Below, in pieces: positions 24,527 through 33,550 of a stretch of 64,000 nucleotides of DNA. The notes under the pieces were generated by a model. It ran no database searches and was not told the DNA's origin. It saw nothing but the letters and a program-made list of their open reading frames with translations. The translations under genes and the position numbers were made by a program. Location of the stretch: assembly GCF_004766315.1 (NCBI RefSeq), contig NZ_PVSN01000003.1:1-64000 (forward strand), read 5' to 3'. The first letter of the stretch is position 1; each line of letters begins with the position of its first letter. Source of the DNA: Weissella confusa (GTDB taxonomy: Bacteria > Bacillota > Bacilli > Lactobacillales > Lactobacillaceae).

Positions 24527-26080
24527 TTATTCCCACTCAACAGTTGCAGGTGGCTTGGCCGTGATGTCGTAGACGACGCGGTTGATGTGGTCGACTTCGT
24601 TTACGATGCGACGAGAAATCTCTTCCAAGATGTCCCATGGCAACTTTGCGAAGTCAGCCGTCATACCGTCGACTGACGTAATGGCACGGATGGCGATAGT
24701 GTAGTCGTACGTACGACCGTCTCCCATGACGCCGACTGAACGAACGGCAGTCAATACCGTGAAGTATTGCCAAACTTCTCCGTCTAGGCCGTGCTTGGCG
24801 ATTTCTTCACGCAAAATAGCGTCAGATTCGCGCACGATTTCAAGCTTGTCTTTAGTGACATCACCCAAAATACGGATTCCAAGACCAGGGCCAGGGAATG
24901 GTTGGCGCCAAACAAGTTCGTGTGGCATACCCAACTTTTCACCCAAAGCACGCACTTCATCCTTGAAGAGCGTGTTCAAAGGCTCAATCAATTGGAATTG
25001 CATGTCTTCAGGCAGTCCGCCAACGTTGTGGTGTGACTTAATTGTTTGCGCAGTATCAGTTCCTGACTCGATAACGTCGGTGTACAACGTTCCTTGGGCC
25101 AAGAAGTCGATACCATCAAGCTTTGCAGCTTCTTCGTCAAAGACGCGGATGAATTCGTTTCCGATAATCTTACGCTTTTGCTCAGGGTCAGTAACACCGG
25201 CAAGCTTTGATAGGAAACGTTCTTGGACGTCAACCTTGATGATGTTCAAACCGAACTTACCACCAAGTGATGCCATCACTTCATCAGCTTCATTCTTACG
25301 TAGCAAACCGTGATCAACGAAGATTGATGTCAATTGGTCACCGATGGCGCGTTGCAACAACACACCAACGACTGATGAATCAACACCACCAGAAAGTCCC
25401 AACAAGACCTTCTTGTCGCCGACCGTTTCGCGGATTTGCTTGATTTGTTCGTCGATGAAGTCATCCATTGACCAGTTACGCTCAGCGCGAACGGCCTTGT
25501 CGACGAAGTTTTCCAAGATTTGCATCCCGTATTCAGTGTGTTGCACTTCAGCGTGGAATTGCACACCGTAGAAGTTGTGGTATGTGTCTTCCATTGCAGC
25601 GATCGGCGTGCTTTCTGACGTTGCAACCGCCTTGAAACCGTCGGGAACTTGTTCAACATAGTCTCCGTGTGACATCAAAACAGTTTGCTTCTCAGGGGTG
25701 TTACCGAACAATAGAGCGCTATCATCTGTCACATCCATTTCAGTTTCGCCGTATTCAGCTGAATCGTTAGCTGGTGCAACTTTTCCCCCTGGCAAAACGT
25801 GCGCCATGAGTTGCATACCGTAGCAGACACCCAAAATAGGAATGTTCAAGTTGAACACCTCTGGGTCAATTGTGAAGGCGCCGTCTTCGTAAACCGAGTT
25901 TGGTCCGCCAGAGAAAATAAGTCCCTTAGGATTTAGTTCCTTAATCTCGGCTGCCGTCAAAGTGTGTGGCTTTAGTTCTGAGTACACACCCAATTCGCGA
26001 ATACGTCGTGAAATGAGCTGGTTGTACTGTGATCCAAAGTCCAAAACAAGAATACTGTCGTGTGCTTGTGTGTTTCCCAT
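24527..26080 (-). CDS. guaA: GMP synthase (glutamine-hydrolysing)
   Basis: This is a 517-residue cytosolic enzyme converting XMP to GMP with glutamine and ATP. The N-terminal class I amidotransferase has nucleophile Cys in GVCYGMQ and HAE. The ATP-pyrophosphatase domain has the P-loop LSGGVDSSV. The C-terminal dimerisation domain ends in PPATVEWE. The length is normal. The start at 26080 ([19 protein letters not shown]) has GGGGGA upstream; the longer frame to 26170 is not supported. It is divergent from a BMP-type nucleoside-binding protein. Confidence 0.97.
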   Translation of the reverse strand: MGNTQAHDSILVLDFGSQYNQLISRRIRELGVYSELKPHTLTAAEIKELNPKGLIFSGGPNSVYEDGAFTIDPEVFNLNIPILGVCYGMQLMAHVLPGGKVAPANDSAEYGETEMDVTDDSALLFGNTPEKQTVLMSHGDYVEQVPDGFKAVATSESTPIAAMEDTYHNFYGVQFHAEVQHTEYGMQILENFVDKAVRAERNWSMDDFIDEQIKQIRETVGDKKVLLGLSGGVDSSVVGVLLQRAIGDQLTSIFVDHGLLRKNEADEVMASLGGKFGLNIIKVDVQERFLSKLAGVTDPEQKRKIIGNEFIRVFDEEAAKLDGIDFLAQGTLYTDVIESGTDTAQTIKSHHNVGGLPEDMQFQLIEPLNTLFKDEVRALGEKLGMPHELVWRQPFPGPGLGIRILGDVTKDKLEIVRESDAILREEIAKHGLDGEVWQYFTVLTAVRSVGVMGDGRTYDYTIAIRAITSVDGMTADFAKLPWDILEEISRRIVNEVDHINRVVYDITAKPPATVEWE

Positions 26081-26440
26081 GATGTCCCCCATTAATAAGT
26101 TGTTTCTAATTATACGTACTTGTCGATATTTATCAATGATAACTTTTTGGAATGTTCGTAATTTGCTCACATATTACAATGTTCTCATAATTATAGTTGC
26201 TAAAAATAAGTTATTGACGAAAAATACTTATTTTAAAGGGTTCATACGTTGATAATCAGGTTAATCGTTTTTAATAATTCAAAACCGATGATTTTTGTAA
26301 TGACTTAGCCCTTGCATTATCTTAAATACACCTTTATAGTGGTAAAAATTAAATTTTTATATGGACTCTGAGTTGGCCAGTTTTGGCCGGCAAAACGAGT
26401 GGTCGGGTCGAGGGATTTTATACTTGGAGGTATTAGGAAA
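26081..26440. other. Divergent control region of guaA and the BMP protein
   Basis: The region is AT-rich. A clear plus-strand promoter TTGCAT (26312-26317) / TATAGT (26335-26340) with 17 bases between serves the BMP gene and leaves a leader of about 95 bases containing GGCCAGTTTTGGCC. I looked for a purine riboswitch and found no matching core. The guaA promoter was not assigned. Confidence 0.55.
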
Positions 26441-27520
26441 ATGGTTTCACGTCGTAACTTAATTATTGGTGGAGTGGCACTTGTCGCAGTTGCAGGAATT
26501 GCATACGCAGCAACGTCAGGAAGCAATGGTGGTTCAAGCGATAAGTTCACTGCAGCGGTTGTTTCAGACACGAACGGTGTTAACGACAAGGGCTTCAACC
26601 AAAGCGCTTGGGAAGGTTTGGAGAAGTGGGGTAAGGAAAATGGCTTGGAAAAGGGCCAAAACGGATACAACTACTTCCAACCTAAGACAGTTGCGGATTA
26701 CAACACGCAATTGACGCAAGCTGCAACGGCTAAGTACAACGTTGTCGCAGCAATTGGAAACACGTTTAAGGACTCAGTTCAAACTGTTTCAAAGAAGTAC
26801 CCAGACACGAAGTTTGTGTTGGTTGACGAAATTGCTGGATCAAAGTACAAGAACGTTGCGTCAGTAATGTTCCGTTCAGAGCAATCATCATACTTGGTTG
26901 GTGTGGCTGCAGCTACGAAGGCTAAGACGATGGGCGATGACACGGTTGGCTTCGTTGGTGGTATGAAGAACCCAGTTATCGAGGCGTTCTTGGCTGGTTA
27001 CCAAGCCGGCGTGAAGTCAGTTGACCCTAATATCAAGGTAGATGCAACGTATGCTGGTACGTTCTCAGACCCTGCCAAGGGACAAACGATTGCGAAGGCT
27101 AAGATTGCACAAGGTGAGCACATCATCTTCCAAGCCGCTGGTGGGGTTGGAAACGGTGTCTTCCAAGCTGCGAAGGATCAAGACGCAACGTTGACTGCCG
27201 ACTCTAAGGATAAGGTATGGGTTATCGGTGTCGACATGGATCAAACTGACATGGGTGCCTACAAGACAAAGGATGGCAAGGCTGATAACTTGACGTTGAC
27301 ATCATCATTGACTGGAATCGGTCGTGGTGTGCAATTGGTTACTGAAGCTGCCCAAAAGGACAAGTTCCCTGGTGGTAAGACGGTCTACTACGGTTTGAAG
27401 GAAAAGGGTGTTGGTGTCACAACTAACAACTTGAACGCAGACGAGAAGAAGGCTGTTGAAGATGCAAAGGCAAAGATTATTGCTGGCGACATCAAGGTTC
27501 CAGACACACCTGAAAACTAA
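26441..27520 (+). CDS. BMP-family (Med/BmpA) nucleoside-binding protein of an ABC importer
   Basis: This 359-residue exported protein has an N-terminal hydrophobic segment at residues 6-24, then the basic membrane protein fold: AVVSDTNGVNDKGFNQSAWEG, VVAAIGNTF, FVGGMKNPVIEAFLAGYQAG, IIFQAAGGVGNGVFQAA and IGVDMDQ. BMP proteins in Gram-positives bind purine nucleosides, which fits its position next to guaA. No lipobox cysteine follows the hydrophobic segment, so it may be anchored by the uncleaved segment. GGAGG lies ten bases before ATG 26441. No permease genes are adjacent. Confidence 0.88.
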   Translation: MVSRRNLIIGGVALVAVAGIAYAATSGSNGGSSDKFTAAVVSDTNGVNDKGFNQSAWEGLEKWGKENGLEKGQNGYNYFQPKTVADYNTQLTQAATAKYNVVAAIGNTFKDSVQTVSKKYPDTKFVLVDEIAGSKYKNVASVMFRSEQSSYLVGVAAATKAKTMGDDTVGFVGGMKNPVIEAFLAGYQAGVKSVDPNIKVDATYAGTFSDPAKGQTIAKAKIAQGEHIIFQAAGGVGNGVFQAAKDQDATLTADSKDKVWVIGVDMDQTDMGAYKTKDGKADNLTLTSSLTGIGRGVQLVTEAAQKDKFPGGKTVYYGLKEKGVGVTTNNLNADEKKAVEDAKAKIIAGDIKVPDTPEN

Positions 27521-27531
27521 TTAATATAAAC

Positions 27532-27567
27532 AAAAACCGCGATGAATTTAGGTTCATCGCGGTTTTT
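27532..27567. terminator. Bidirectional terminator
   Basis: AAAAACCGCGATGAA pairs with TTCATCGCGGTTTTTT, abutting the stop of the minus-strand transglycosylase. Confidence 0.88.
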
Positions 27568-28337
27568 TAGCGTGGAATTAAACCAGCTGTTACGCTGGTT
27601 GCCTTCGCATCTTCGTATTCATGGTGATTAATTTTGTCATTATCTAGCATCGCGGCCAGCACGATGTTGCGGCGCTTTTCGACCAATTCAGGATTGCTGT
27701 ACAAGTCGAAATTGGATGGACTCTGACCCAAACCAGCGATGATGGCCGTTTGTGACAACGTCAATTGAGATAAAGGCTTACCAAAATAGTAGTAGGCAAT
27801 CGTTTGCGCACCGTATTGGTAGTGGCCTTCATAAATTTTATTGACATAGTATTCCAAAATTTGTGCTTTAGAATGCGTTTTGTTCAACTGAAGCGCTAGA
27901 TAAATCTCTTGAATTTTGCGGGTTGGTGTTTGATCCGCCTTGCTAGTTGAGAAAACGGTCAACTTAACAAGTTGTTGGGTGATTGACGAACCACCAAGGT
28001 CAACGCCATCGCCAAAGCGGGCCTTGATGTTTGAAACAACCAAGTTGAATACCCCACCTAGGCTGACACCGTTGTTCGTTTCGAACGTACGATCTTCGGT
28101 TGAAATCAACGCATTACGATAATCGTCCGGAATGTTGTCATAGGTGACATAAACTTGATTGTCACCGGGACTGGGATTCGCCTTGAGGGCTGATTCCGTA
28201 ATGGTTGGTGCTTGATGAATGGCGTAACCAATGTAGGCCCCACCCGCTAATAGCATGATGACAATGATGGTTGCCGGCCATTTCAGCACTTTTTTAACTG
28301 GATTGTGTCGTTGTCGACGTGTTTTGCGACTCGCCAT
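27567..28337 (-). CDS. Monofunctional peptidoglycan glycosyltransferase (GT51)
   Basis: This 256-residue protein has one N-terminal membrane anchor (about 20-40) and a GT51 domain. STEDRTFETNNGVSLGGV carries the catalytic Glu, GGSSITQQLVKL follows, then RKIQEIYLALQLNKTHSKAQILEYYVNKIYEG and YYFGKPLSQLTLSQTAIIAGL. There is no transpeptidase domain, so it polymerises lipid II only. The start at 28337 has GGAGG upstream; the longer frame is rejected. Confidence 0.9.
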   Translation of the reverse strand: MASRKTRRQRHNPVKKVLKWPATIIVIMLLAGGAYIGYAIHQAPTITESALKANPSPGDNQVYVTYDNIPDDYRNALISTEDRTFETNNGVSLGGVFNLVVSNIKARFGDGVDLGGSSITQQLVKLTVFSTSKADQTPTRKIQEIYLALQLNKTHSKAQILEYYVNKIYEGHYQYGAQTIAYYYFGKPLSQLTLSQTAIIAGLGQSPSNFDLYSNPELVEKRRNIVLAAMLDNDKINHHEYEDAKATSVTAGLIPR

Positions 28338-28407
28338 CGGCAAATCCTCCGTAAGCATTATTTCTGATAGCATACGGGGAATTTCTTTTAAAAGCAACGC
28401 TGAACTG

Positions 28408-28788
28408 TTAGTGACTTGGCGTCAGTGTGACGGTTAGGTGGTTGTCAGAATCGACGAAAGCGTCATAAGCAGCCGTGCCGTTATCACCAAGGAAGTGTTG
28501 GTTGTGGTTATCCTTAGCTTCCAAAAAAGCGCCGATAAATGAAGGGTGCATCCAGTGCATACCGAACTCGAATCCTTGGAATGTGCCAGGGTAGCGACGA
28601 TCATTAGCGTCAGCATCAAAACGAATTTCAGTAACACCGTCTGCGGTATTCGTGATGTTCATTTGAAGTCCATCTTCATTGATGACTTCGGTAGTTCCAA
28701 CTGGTAATGATGCAGGAATGGGGTACGTGATGGTACTCGTGTTGTTATATGCAGATGCAAGTGTTTCATATTGTCCTAAAGTCATCAT
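28408..28788 (-). CDS. Small protein of unknown function
   Basis: This 126-residue soluble, acidic protein starts MMTLGQYETLASAYNN and contains TEIRFDADANDRRYPGTFQGFEFGMHWMHPSF and HLTVTLTP, suggesting a beta-rich fold. No family recognised. AAGGAGG precedes the two possible ATGs (28788 and 28785). The frame continuing to 29001 runs antisense into the next gene and is not used. Confidence 0.6.
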   Translation of the reverse strand: MMTLGQYETLASAYNNTSTITYPIPASLPVGTTEVINEDGLQMNITNTADGVTEIRFDADANDRRYPGTFQGFEFGMHWMHPSFIGAFLEAKDNHNQHFLGDNGTAAYDAFVDSDNHLTVTLTPSH

Positions 28789-28897
28789 GATGGTGGCCTC
28801 CTTTGTTTTGTTGCCATCATTATCGTTCGTCCTTAACAACTTGTAAATGAAAAAGGCACGAAATTTAGGTAGACTGGGCCTTAGGGGGGATTGAACA

Positions 28898-30174
28898 ATG
28901 AAAAAATTCAAAAAAGGTATTGGATTCCCGAGTGTTGTACTGCTAGGTATTAACGGTGTCATCGGTGGTGGGCTGTTTTTGCTACCGAGTACGATGTACA
29001 AGCAGGGTGGCCAATATGTCTTATTGGCAATTGCTTTAGCCGGTATTTCAGCGACGCTAATCGCGATGCATTATGCCGTCATGTCATCGCGAATTGATGA
29101 AGACGGCGGTGCGTGGGTGTACACCAAGCGCGCCTTTGGGCATTACCCAGGATTTTTGGTGGGCTGGTTTGGCTGGCTATTTGGGGTAATTACCATCAGT
29201 GCTGAAACGGCGGCCTTTTTAAAAACGTTAACAGGACTGGTACCAGCGGTTGGGACGCCGTTAGTCTACAATAGTTTGGCTATCGGCATTATGTTGCTGC
29301 TGGGAATCATGAATTACTTCGGTACAGGTATTGCGAGTCGCATAGATGATGCATCCAGTTTGATAAAAATCGGGGTCATTTTGGCCGTGTTCATTGCAAC
29401 GGTTGTGTGGTTGCTGCTGGGAGCACGTCGCAATTCTCAATCGCACAAGCGAAACCGGTGCATGATTTCTCAGGTGCTTTTGGAAATGCCTTCTATATGT
29501 TTACTGGTTTCTCGCTGATTCCAATCGCAGCCAAAGAGATGAAGAACCCTGGCAAAATGTTGCCACGTGCGATTTTGACGGTGATGTTAGCCACGACAGC
29601 GATTTTCGTCTTGATGCAAGTCGTCGCAATGACAGTTTTGGGTGATCATTTGGCTGGTTCATCTTTGCCAGTCGCGGACATTTTTAATGTTATTTTGGGC
29701 CGTGTTGGCCGGACGATTATCATCACGGGGATGATGTTGTCGATTATCGGTGTTGCGATTGCGACATCATTTAACTCACCAATTGAATTGGCCTCGATGG
29801 CCCGTGAACGTGGGTTCCTGCCACGTGAATTCTCACGTTTGAATCGCTACGGTGCACCAGTTGGCGCCATCTTGCTAACAATCGCCATCTCAGGTGGTTT
29901 GATTTTGAGCGGTAGTTATCTATTTTTGATCAAGCTGATTGTGCTGAGCGACTTTGTGCAATACTTGGGAACGATTTTCTCATCGATTAAGCTTCGCGGT
30001 GATACGACATTGCCAACTGGCTACAAGCTACCAGGCGGTAAATGGATGACTTATCTGACCATTGTGGTGGTCGCATATTTGTTTACAACCTTTGCGTTTA
30101 CGACAGTTTTGGTCGGCATTGGCTTTGCGATATTAGGAACGATTATTTACAGTGTGGAACAACGACGCCACTAA
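28898..30174 (+). pseudogene. APC-family amino acid permease, frameshifted
   Basis: The first part (28898 to about 29425) has APC motifs GINGVIGGGLFLLPS and DEDGGAWVYTKRAFG. Near GTGTGGTTGCTGCTGG (about 29405-29425) the frame changes. The rest continues in another frame with STSQFSIAQAKPVHDFSGAFGNAFYMFTGF and NPGKMLPRAIL to the stop at 30174. The joined length, about 425 residues and 11-12 membrane segments, is normal for the family. One small insertion or deletion explains it, real or assembly-derived. Substrate unknown. Confidence 0.85.
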
Positions 30175-30180
30175 AACGAC

Positions 30181-30222
30181 GATCACTTATGACCAAAAAA
30201 TTTGGTTGTGAGTGATTTTTTT
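30181..30222 (+). terminator. Rho-independent terminator
   Basis: ATCACTTATGACCAAA pairs with TTTGGTTGTGAGTGAT, followed by T7. Confidence 0.8.
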
Positions 30223-30385
30223 AATGCCTGCAAAATAACTTTCTAAAGTTTCCTAGTCAATTCTTATGGTAGTTAAAAATGGTTTAAGGGCGAGGTTTTG
30301 TAACGTGTTGTGAATAATGCACCGGTATCATAGAGAGTGGATATTTTGTAGGATTGTAGGCCTCTACGAATATAGGAGACATTAA

Positions 30386-31384
30386 ATGATTAATAAACAA
30401 ATTTTGACAGCAATGACAACTGCAGGAGTCGCAACGGTTGCCGTTGGTGTGAACGCATCAGCTGATACATACACGGTTAAGGCTGGTGATACGTTGACGA
30501 GCATTGCCAATGCAATGGGAACGACGGTTGAAAAGATTGCTAGTGATAACAACATTGAAGACGCAAACTTCATTTTGACGGGTGTGTCATTGACGGTTAA
30601 CGGTGATGGAACGGTTACGCCGGTGCAAGCCGATGCAGATGCGACGGCAACGACGACCGCTGCCCCAGTTGGCGTAAATGGTTCATACACGGTGAAGAAT
30701 GGTGATACGCTTTTCGCCATTGCCCAAGCAAACAACATGACGTTGGCTGATTTGTTGGCAATTAACGGTTTGACGGCGAATGACACGATTTTTATCGGTC
30801 AAACGATCAATTTGGTTGCCCAAGCTGCGCCGGTTGCACCAGTTGTTGAAAGTGCTGCGCCAGTTGTGACGTCAGAGGCGCCAGTGGTATCTGAAGCACC
30901 TGTTGTTTCAGAAGCTCCAGCAGCCTCAGAGGCACCGGTAGCATCAGATGTATCAGAAGTTGCTCCGGTTGCCGAAGAAGCGTCAGAGGCGCCAGTCGTG
31001 GCAGATCCAGCGTCAAACTACGTCGGCGCACCAACGCAAGCTGATTCATTCACGCAAACGACGGACTCAGGTGTTACGACTGCTTACCAAACGGCTGAAG
31101 TAGCGGCTGAAACGCCAGCGCCAGCAGCGACTGGTTCAGTTTATGATCAATTTATTGCAGCCGGTGGAACGGATGCTTTGTGGTCAAACATCGTGATGCC
31201 TGAATCAGGTGGGAACCCAGATATCGTTTCACCAAACGGTTACCGTGGTTTGGGTCAAACCAAGCAATCATGGGGAACTGGTTCAGTTTCAGAACAAACA
31301 GCCGGTATGGTTAACTACGCTGTGACACGTTACGGATCAATCGATAACGCCGTGTCATTCCGTGTTGCTAACGGTTGGTGGTAA
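30386..31384 (+). CDS. LysM-domain cell-wall protein with Apf-like lysozyme-fold C-terminus
   Basis: This 332-residue secreted protein has a signal peptide at residues 1-26. Two LysM repeats (about 28-72 and 99-143, each starting YTVKxGDTL) bind peptidoglycan. A Ser/Ala/Pro/Glu-rich linker with repeated SEAPVV units (about 150-210) follows. The C-terminal domain is IVMPESGGNPDIVSPNGYRGLGQTKQSWG…FRVANGWW, resembling aggregation-promoting-factor/transglycosylase-like proteins of lactobacilli; it has the Glu-Ser-Gly-Gly segment. It likely hydrolyses or decorates the wall. GGAG lies upstream and a terminator downstream. Confidence 0.9.
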   Translation: MINKQILTAMTTAGVATVAVGVNASADTYTVKAGDTLTSIANAMGTTVEKIASDNNIEDANFILTGVSLTVNGDGTVTPVQADADATATTTAAPVGVNGSYTVKNGDTLFAIAQANNMTLADLLAINGLTANDTIFIGQTINLVAQAAPVAPVVESAAPVVTSEAPVVSEAPVVSEAPAASEAPVASDVSEVAPVAEEASEAPVVADPASNYVGAPTQADSFTQTTDSGVTTAYQTAEVAAETPAPAATGSVYDQFIAAGGTDALWSNIVMPESGGNPDIVSPNGYRGLGQTKQSWGTGSVSEQTAGMVNYAVTRYGSIDNAVSFRVANGWW

Positions 31385-31400
31385 TATAAAATCTCATTTA

Positions 31401-31428
31401 GGGACTCGTATTTTTGCGGGTCCCTTTT
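31401..31428 (+). terminator. Rho-independent terminator
   Basis: GGGACTCG and CGGGTCCC form the stem, followed by TTTT. Confidence 0.75.
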
Positions 31429-31511
31429 CTAATTATTTCACAAGCTGGAACTCAGCAATTTACTTTCTAGAAGCGTACTATATCTATGACTTTTAGAGAG
31501 GTAAGCTGAAT

Positions 31512-31832
31512 ATGGAATCTTATGAATTGCAGCAAAACACTTATGCGGTAGAAGAGCAAAATCGTCTTTTGGCACAGCAGGCGGCAGAACTAGCAACTCA
31601 AAATGAATTGAGTCATAAGGAATTCGAACTTCGTCGCCAAGTGATGATGATTGAGCATCCAGAATTGCGCCCAATTATTGAGCAACAAATGCGTGAAGAA
31701 GCCGAACGGGCTCGTGAGCAAGAAGCTCGTCGTAAGCGACATGATTTTATTGGTAGTTTGGTCGGTGTCGTTATTCTAGGATTGATGATTGGATACGGCC
31801 TGCCTTGGTTGTTGAACAGCGGCTTAATTTAA
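31512..31832 (+). CDS. Coiled-coil protein with C-terminal membrane anchor
   Basis: This 106-residue protein is Gln/Glu/Arg-rich over residues 1-78 (coiled coil likely), followed by one hydrophobic segment at about 81-102 (GSLVGVVILGLMIGYGLPWLL). It would be tail-anchored with its coiled coil in the cytosol. No family recognised. GAGAGGT lies upstream and a terminator follows. Confidence 0.65.
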   Translation: MESYELQQNTYAVEEQNRLLAQQAAELATQNELSHKEFELRRQVMMIEHPELRPIIEQQMREEAERAREQEARRKRHDFIGSLVGVVILGLMIGYGLPWLLNSGLI

Positions 31833-31837
31833 AAACG

Positions 31838-31874
31838 AATGACCGATTAGTCGCGAAGGACTGACCGGTCATTT
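31838..31874 (+). terminator. Rho-independent terminator
   Basis: AATGACCG…CGGTCATT with inner AGTCGCGAAGGACT arms and a T tract. Confidence 0.75.
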
Positions 31875-31942
31875 TCACTTCCTACATGTTAGAATAGAAC
31901 TATCTTATAGAAAGAGTAGACGGTAAGTCTTTGTAGAACGAA

Positions 31943-33424
31943 ATGGCTGAAGAAAAGAAGCGTCGTCCTTACCAAGGTAAGGGTGGCAACAATCAAAATC
32001 GCGGCAAGTTTGTTCCACGTGGAACACGTGGACCTCGTCGTGATAATCGCAACCAACAAAACGTCGAAGTTAACGTTGGTGACAAGCTGTTGATTACCAT
32101 CAAACGATTGGGAATCAACGGTGAAGGAATTGGTTACTATAAGCGTAAGATTACGTTTATTCCAGGAGCACTTCCTGATGAAGTTGTTGATGTTGTTGTA
32201 ACGAACGTCACAGACAAGTTCATCGAAGCGCGTGTTCGTAAGATTAAGCAACGCTCACCAAAGCGTGTTGATCCAGTTGATAACCAAGAAGTTGGTGGCT
32301 TTGAATTGGAGCACTTGTCTTACGATGGCCAACTAGAATTTAAGCAAGATGTGATTCGCCAGGCCTTGGAAAAGTACAAGCCTGAAGGATATGAAAAGTT
32401 TGATTTGCGCCCAACGATTGGTACGGAAAACCCAGACGGTTACCGTAACAAGGCGCAATTCCCGGTTCGTGAAGTTGATGGTAAGTTGGCCGTGGGAATG
32501 TACAAGCGTAATTCTCACGACTTGGTTGATTTGCCAAAGGCTTCAACGCAACACCCAGCAACATTGAAGGTAGTGCGTAAGGTGCGTGATATTTTGGCTG
32601 ATATGGACATGCCAATTTACAACGAGCGCAAGAACTCAGGAATCGTTAAGACGTTGATTGCCCGCGTGTCAGAAACGACAGGTGATGTGCAATTGACGAT
32701 TGTTACGAACGGCAAGTACTTGCCTAGTGCTGATGAATTGATTGCACGTATCAACAAGGAATTGCCTGAAGTTGTTTCTGTTCACCAGAACATCAACTCA
32801 GACAAAACGTCACTTGTTTGGGGTGAAGATACCAAGTTGTTGTGGGGTAGTGAGTACATTACGGAAACGATTAACGGTAAGACGTTCAAGTTGTCACCAC
32901 GTGCATTCTTGCAATTGAACCCACGCCAAACGCAACGTTTGTACAACGAGGCTATCTCAGCGCTTGATTTGACGCAAGCCGATAAGTTGATTGACGCCTA
33001 CTCAGGAGTTGGAACCATCGGTATTTCATTGGCTGATCATGCTGGTGAGGTGCGCGGTATGGATACGGTTCCTGAAGCCATTGATGACGCTAATGAAAAT
33101 GCGGCTGATAACGGTGTTAAGAATGCTGCCTACTACACAGGTGCAGCTGAAGATTTGATTCCACGCTGGGCAAACGAAGGCTGGGTGGCCGACGCTTTGG
33201 TTGTTGATCCGCCACGTACTGGTTTGGATGAAGAATTGCGTTGGACGATTTTGGAAACACAACCAGATAAGTTTGTGTATGTGTCATGTAATGCATCAAC
33301 GTTGGCCCGTGATTTGGTCGACTTGACGCGTGTTTATGATGTTGAATACATCCAATCAATTGATATGTTCCCACAAACTGCTCGTTGGGAAGGTATTGTT
33401 AAGTTTACGAAGAAGAGCAAGTAA
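31943..33424 (+). CDS. rlmD: 23S rRNA (uracil-5-)-methyltransferase, RlmD/RlmCD-type
   Basis: This is a 493-residue SAM-dependent RNA methyltransferase. A basic Asn/Arg/Gly-rich tail (1-40) is followed by a TRAM domain (about 45-105, ITIKRLGINGEGIGYYKRK). Then come SVHQNINSDKTSLVWG, motif I DAYSGVGTIGISLA, DPPRTGLDEE and catalytic Cys in VYVSCNASTLARDL. The TrmA/RlmC/RlmD class forms m5U in rRNA. The basic tail is longer than usual. A parS-like 16-mer lies in the tail-coding part. A terminator follows. Confidence 0.9.
   Translation: MAEEKKRRPYQGKGGNNQNRGKFVPRGTRGPRRDNRNQQNVEVNVGDKLLITIKRLGINGEGIGYYKRKITFIPGALPDEVVDVVVTNVTDKFIEARVRKIKQRSPKRVDPVDNQEVGGFELEHLSYDGQLEFKQDVIRQALEKYKPEGYEKFDLRPTIGTENPDGYRNKAQFPVREVDGKLAVGMYKRNSHDLVDLPKASTQHPATLKVVRKVRDILADMDMPIYNERKNSGIVKTLIARVSETTGDVQLTIVTNGKYLPSADELIARINKELPEVVSVHQNINSDKTSLVWGEDTKLLWGSEYITETINGKTFKLSPRAFLQLNPRQTQRLYNEAISALDLTQADKLIDAYSGVGTIGISLADHAGEVRGMDTVPEAIDDANENAADNGVKNAAYYTGAAEDLIPRWANEGWVADALVVDPPRTGLDEELRWTILETQPDKFVYVSCNASTLARDLVDLTRVYDVEYIQSIDMFPQTARWEGIVKFTKKSK
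32011..32026. promoter_or_regulatory. parS-like palindrome inside the methyltransferase gene
   Basis: TGTTCCACGTGGAACA is perfectly palindromic, with one mismatch to the parS consensus. Confidence 0.55.
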
Positions 33425-33429
33425 GATAG

Positions 33430-33462
33430 AGGACGCGCAAATTAATTGCGCGTCCTTTTTCA
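33430..33462 (+). terminator. Rho-independent terminator
   Basis: AGGACGCGCAA pairs with TTGCGCGTCCT, followed by TTTT. Confidence 0.88.
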
Positions 33463-33550
33463 GTTGGGGAGAACTGTTTTTCACGGGTTGAAGCGATACA
33501 ATAAAAGGTAACAGGGAAAATGAGCACGACAACTAAGGGGTGGTAAGAAA

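Noticed and set aside
24726-25313. 195-residue plus-strand frame opposite guaA
   Set aside because: Shadow of a highly conserved gene on the other strand; Ser/Pro-rich with no ribosome binding site.
26081-26440. Possible purine riboswitch between guaA and the BMP gene
   Set aside because: Looked for the aptamer core on both strands; the conserved loop sequences and P1 are absent.
29261-29446. Minus-strand frame over the APC frameshift
   Set aside because: Overlaps conserved permease coding sequence on the other strand; no start signal.
30840-31020. Repeat array in the LysM gene considered as a DNA repeat or CRISPR-like
   Set aside because: The repeats encode a Ser-Glu-Ala-Pro-Val linker and have no spacer structure.
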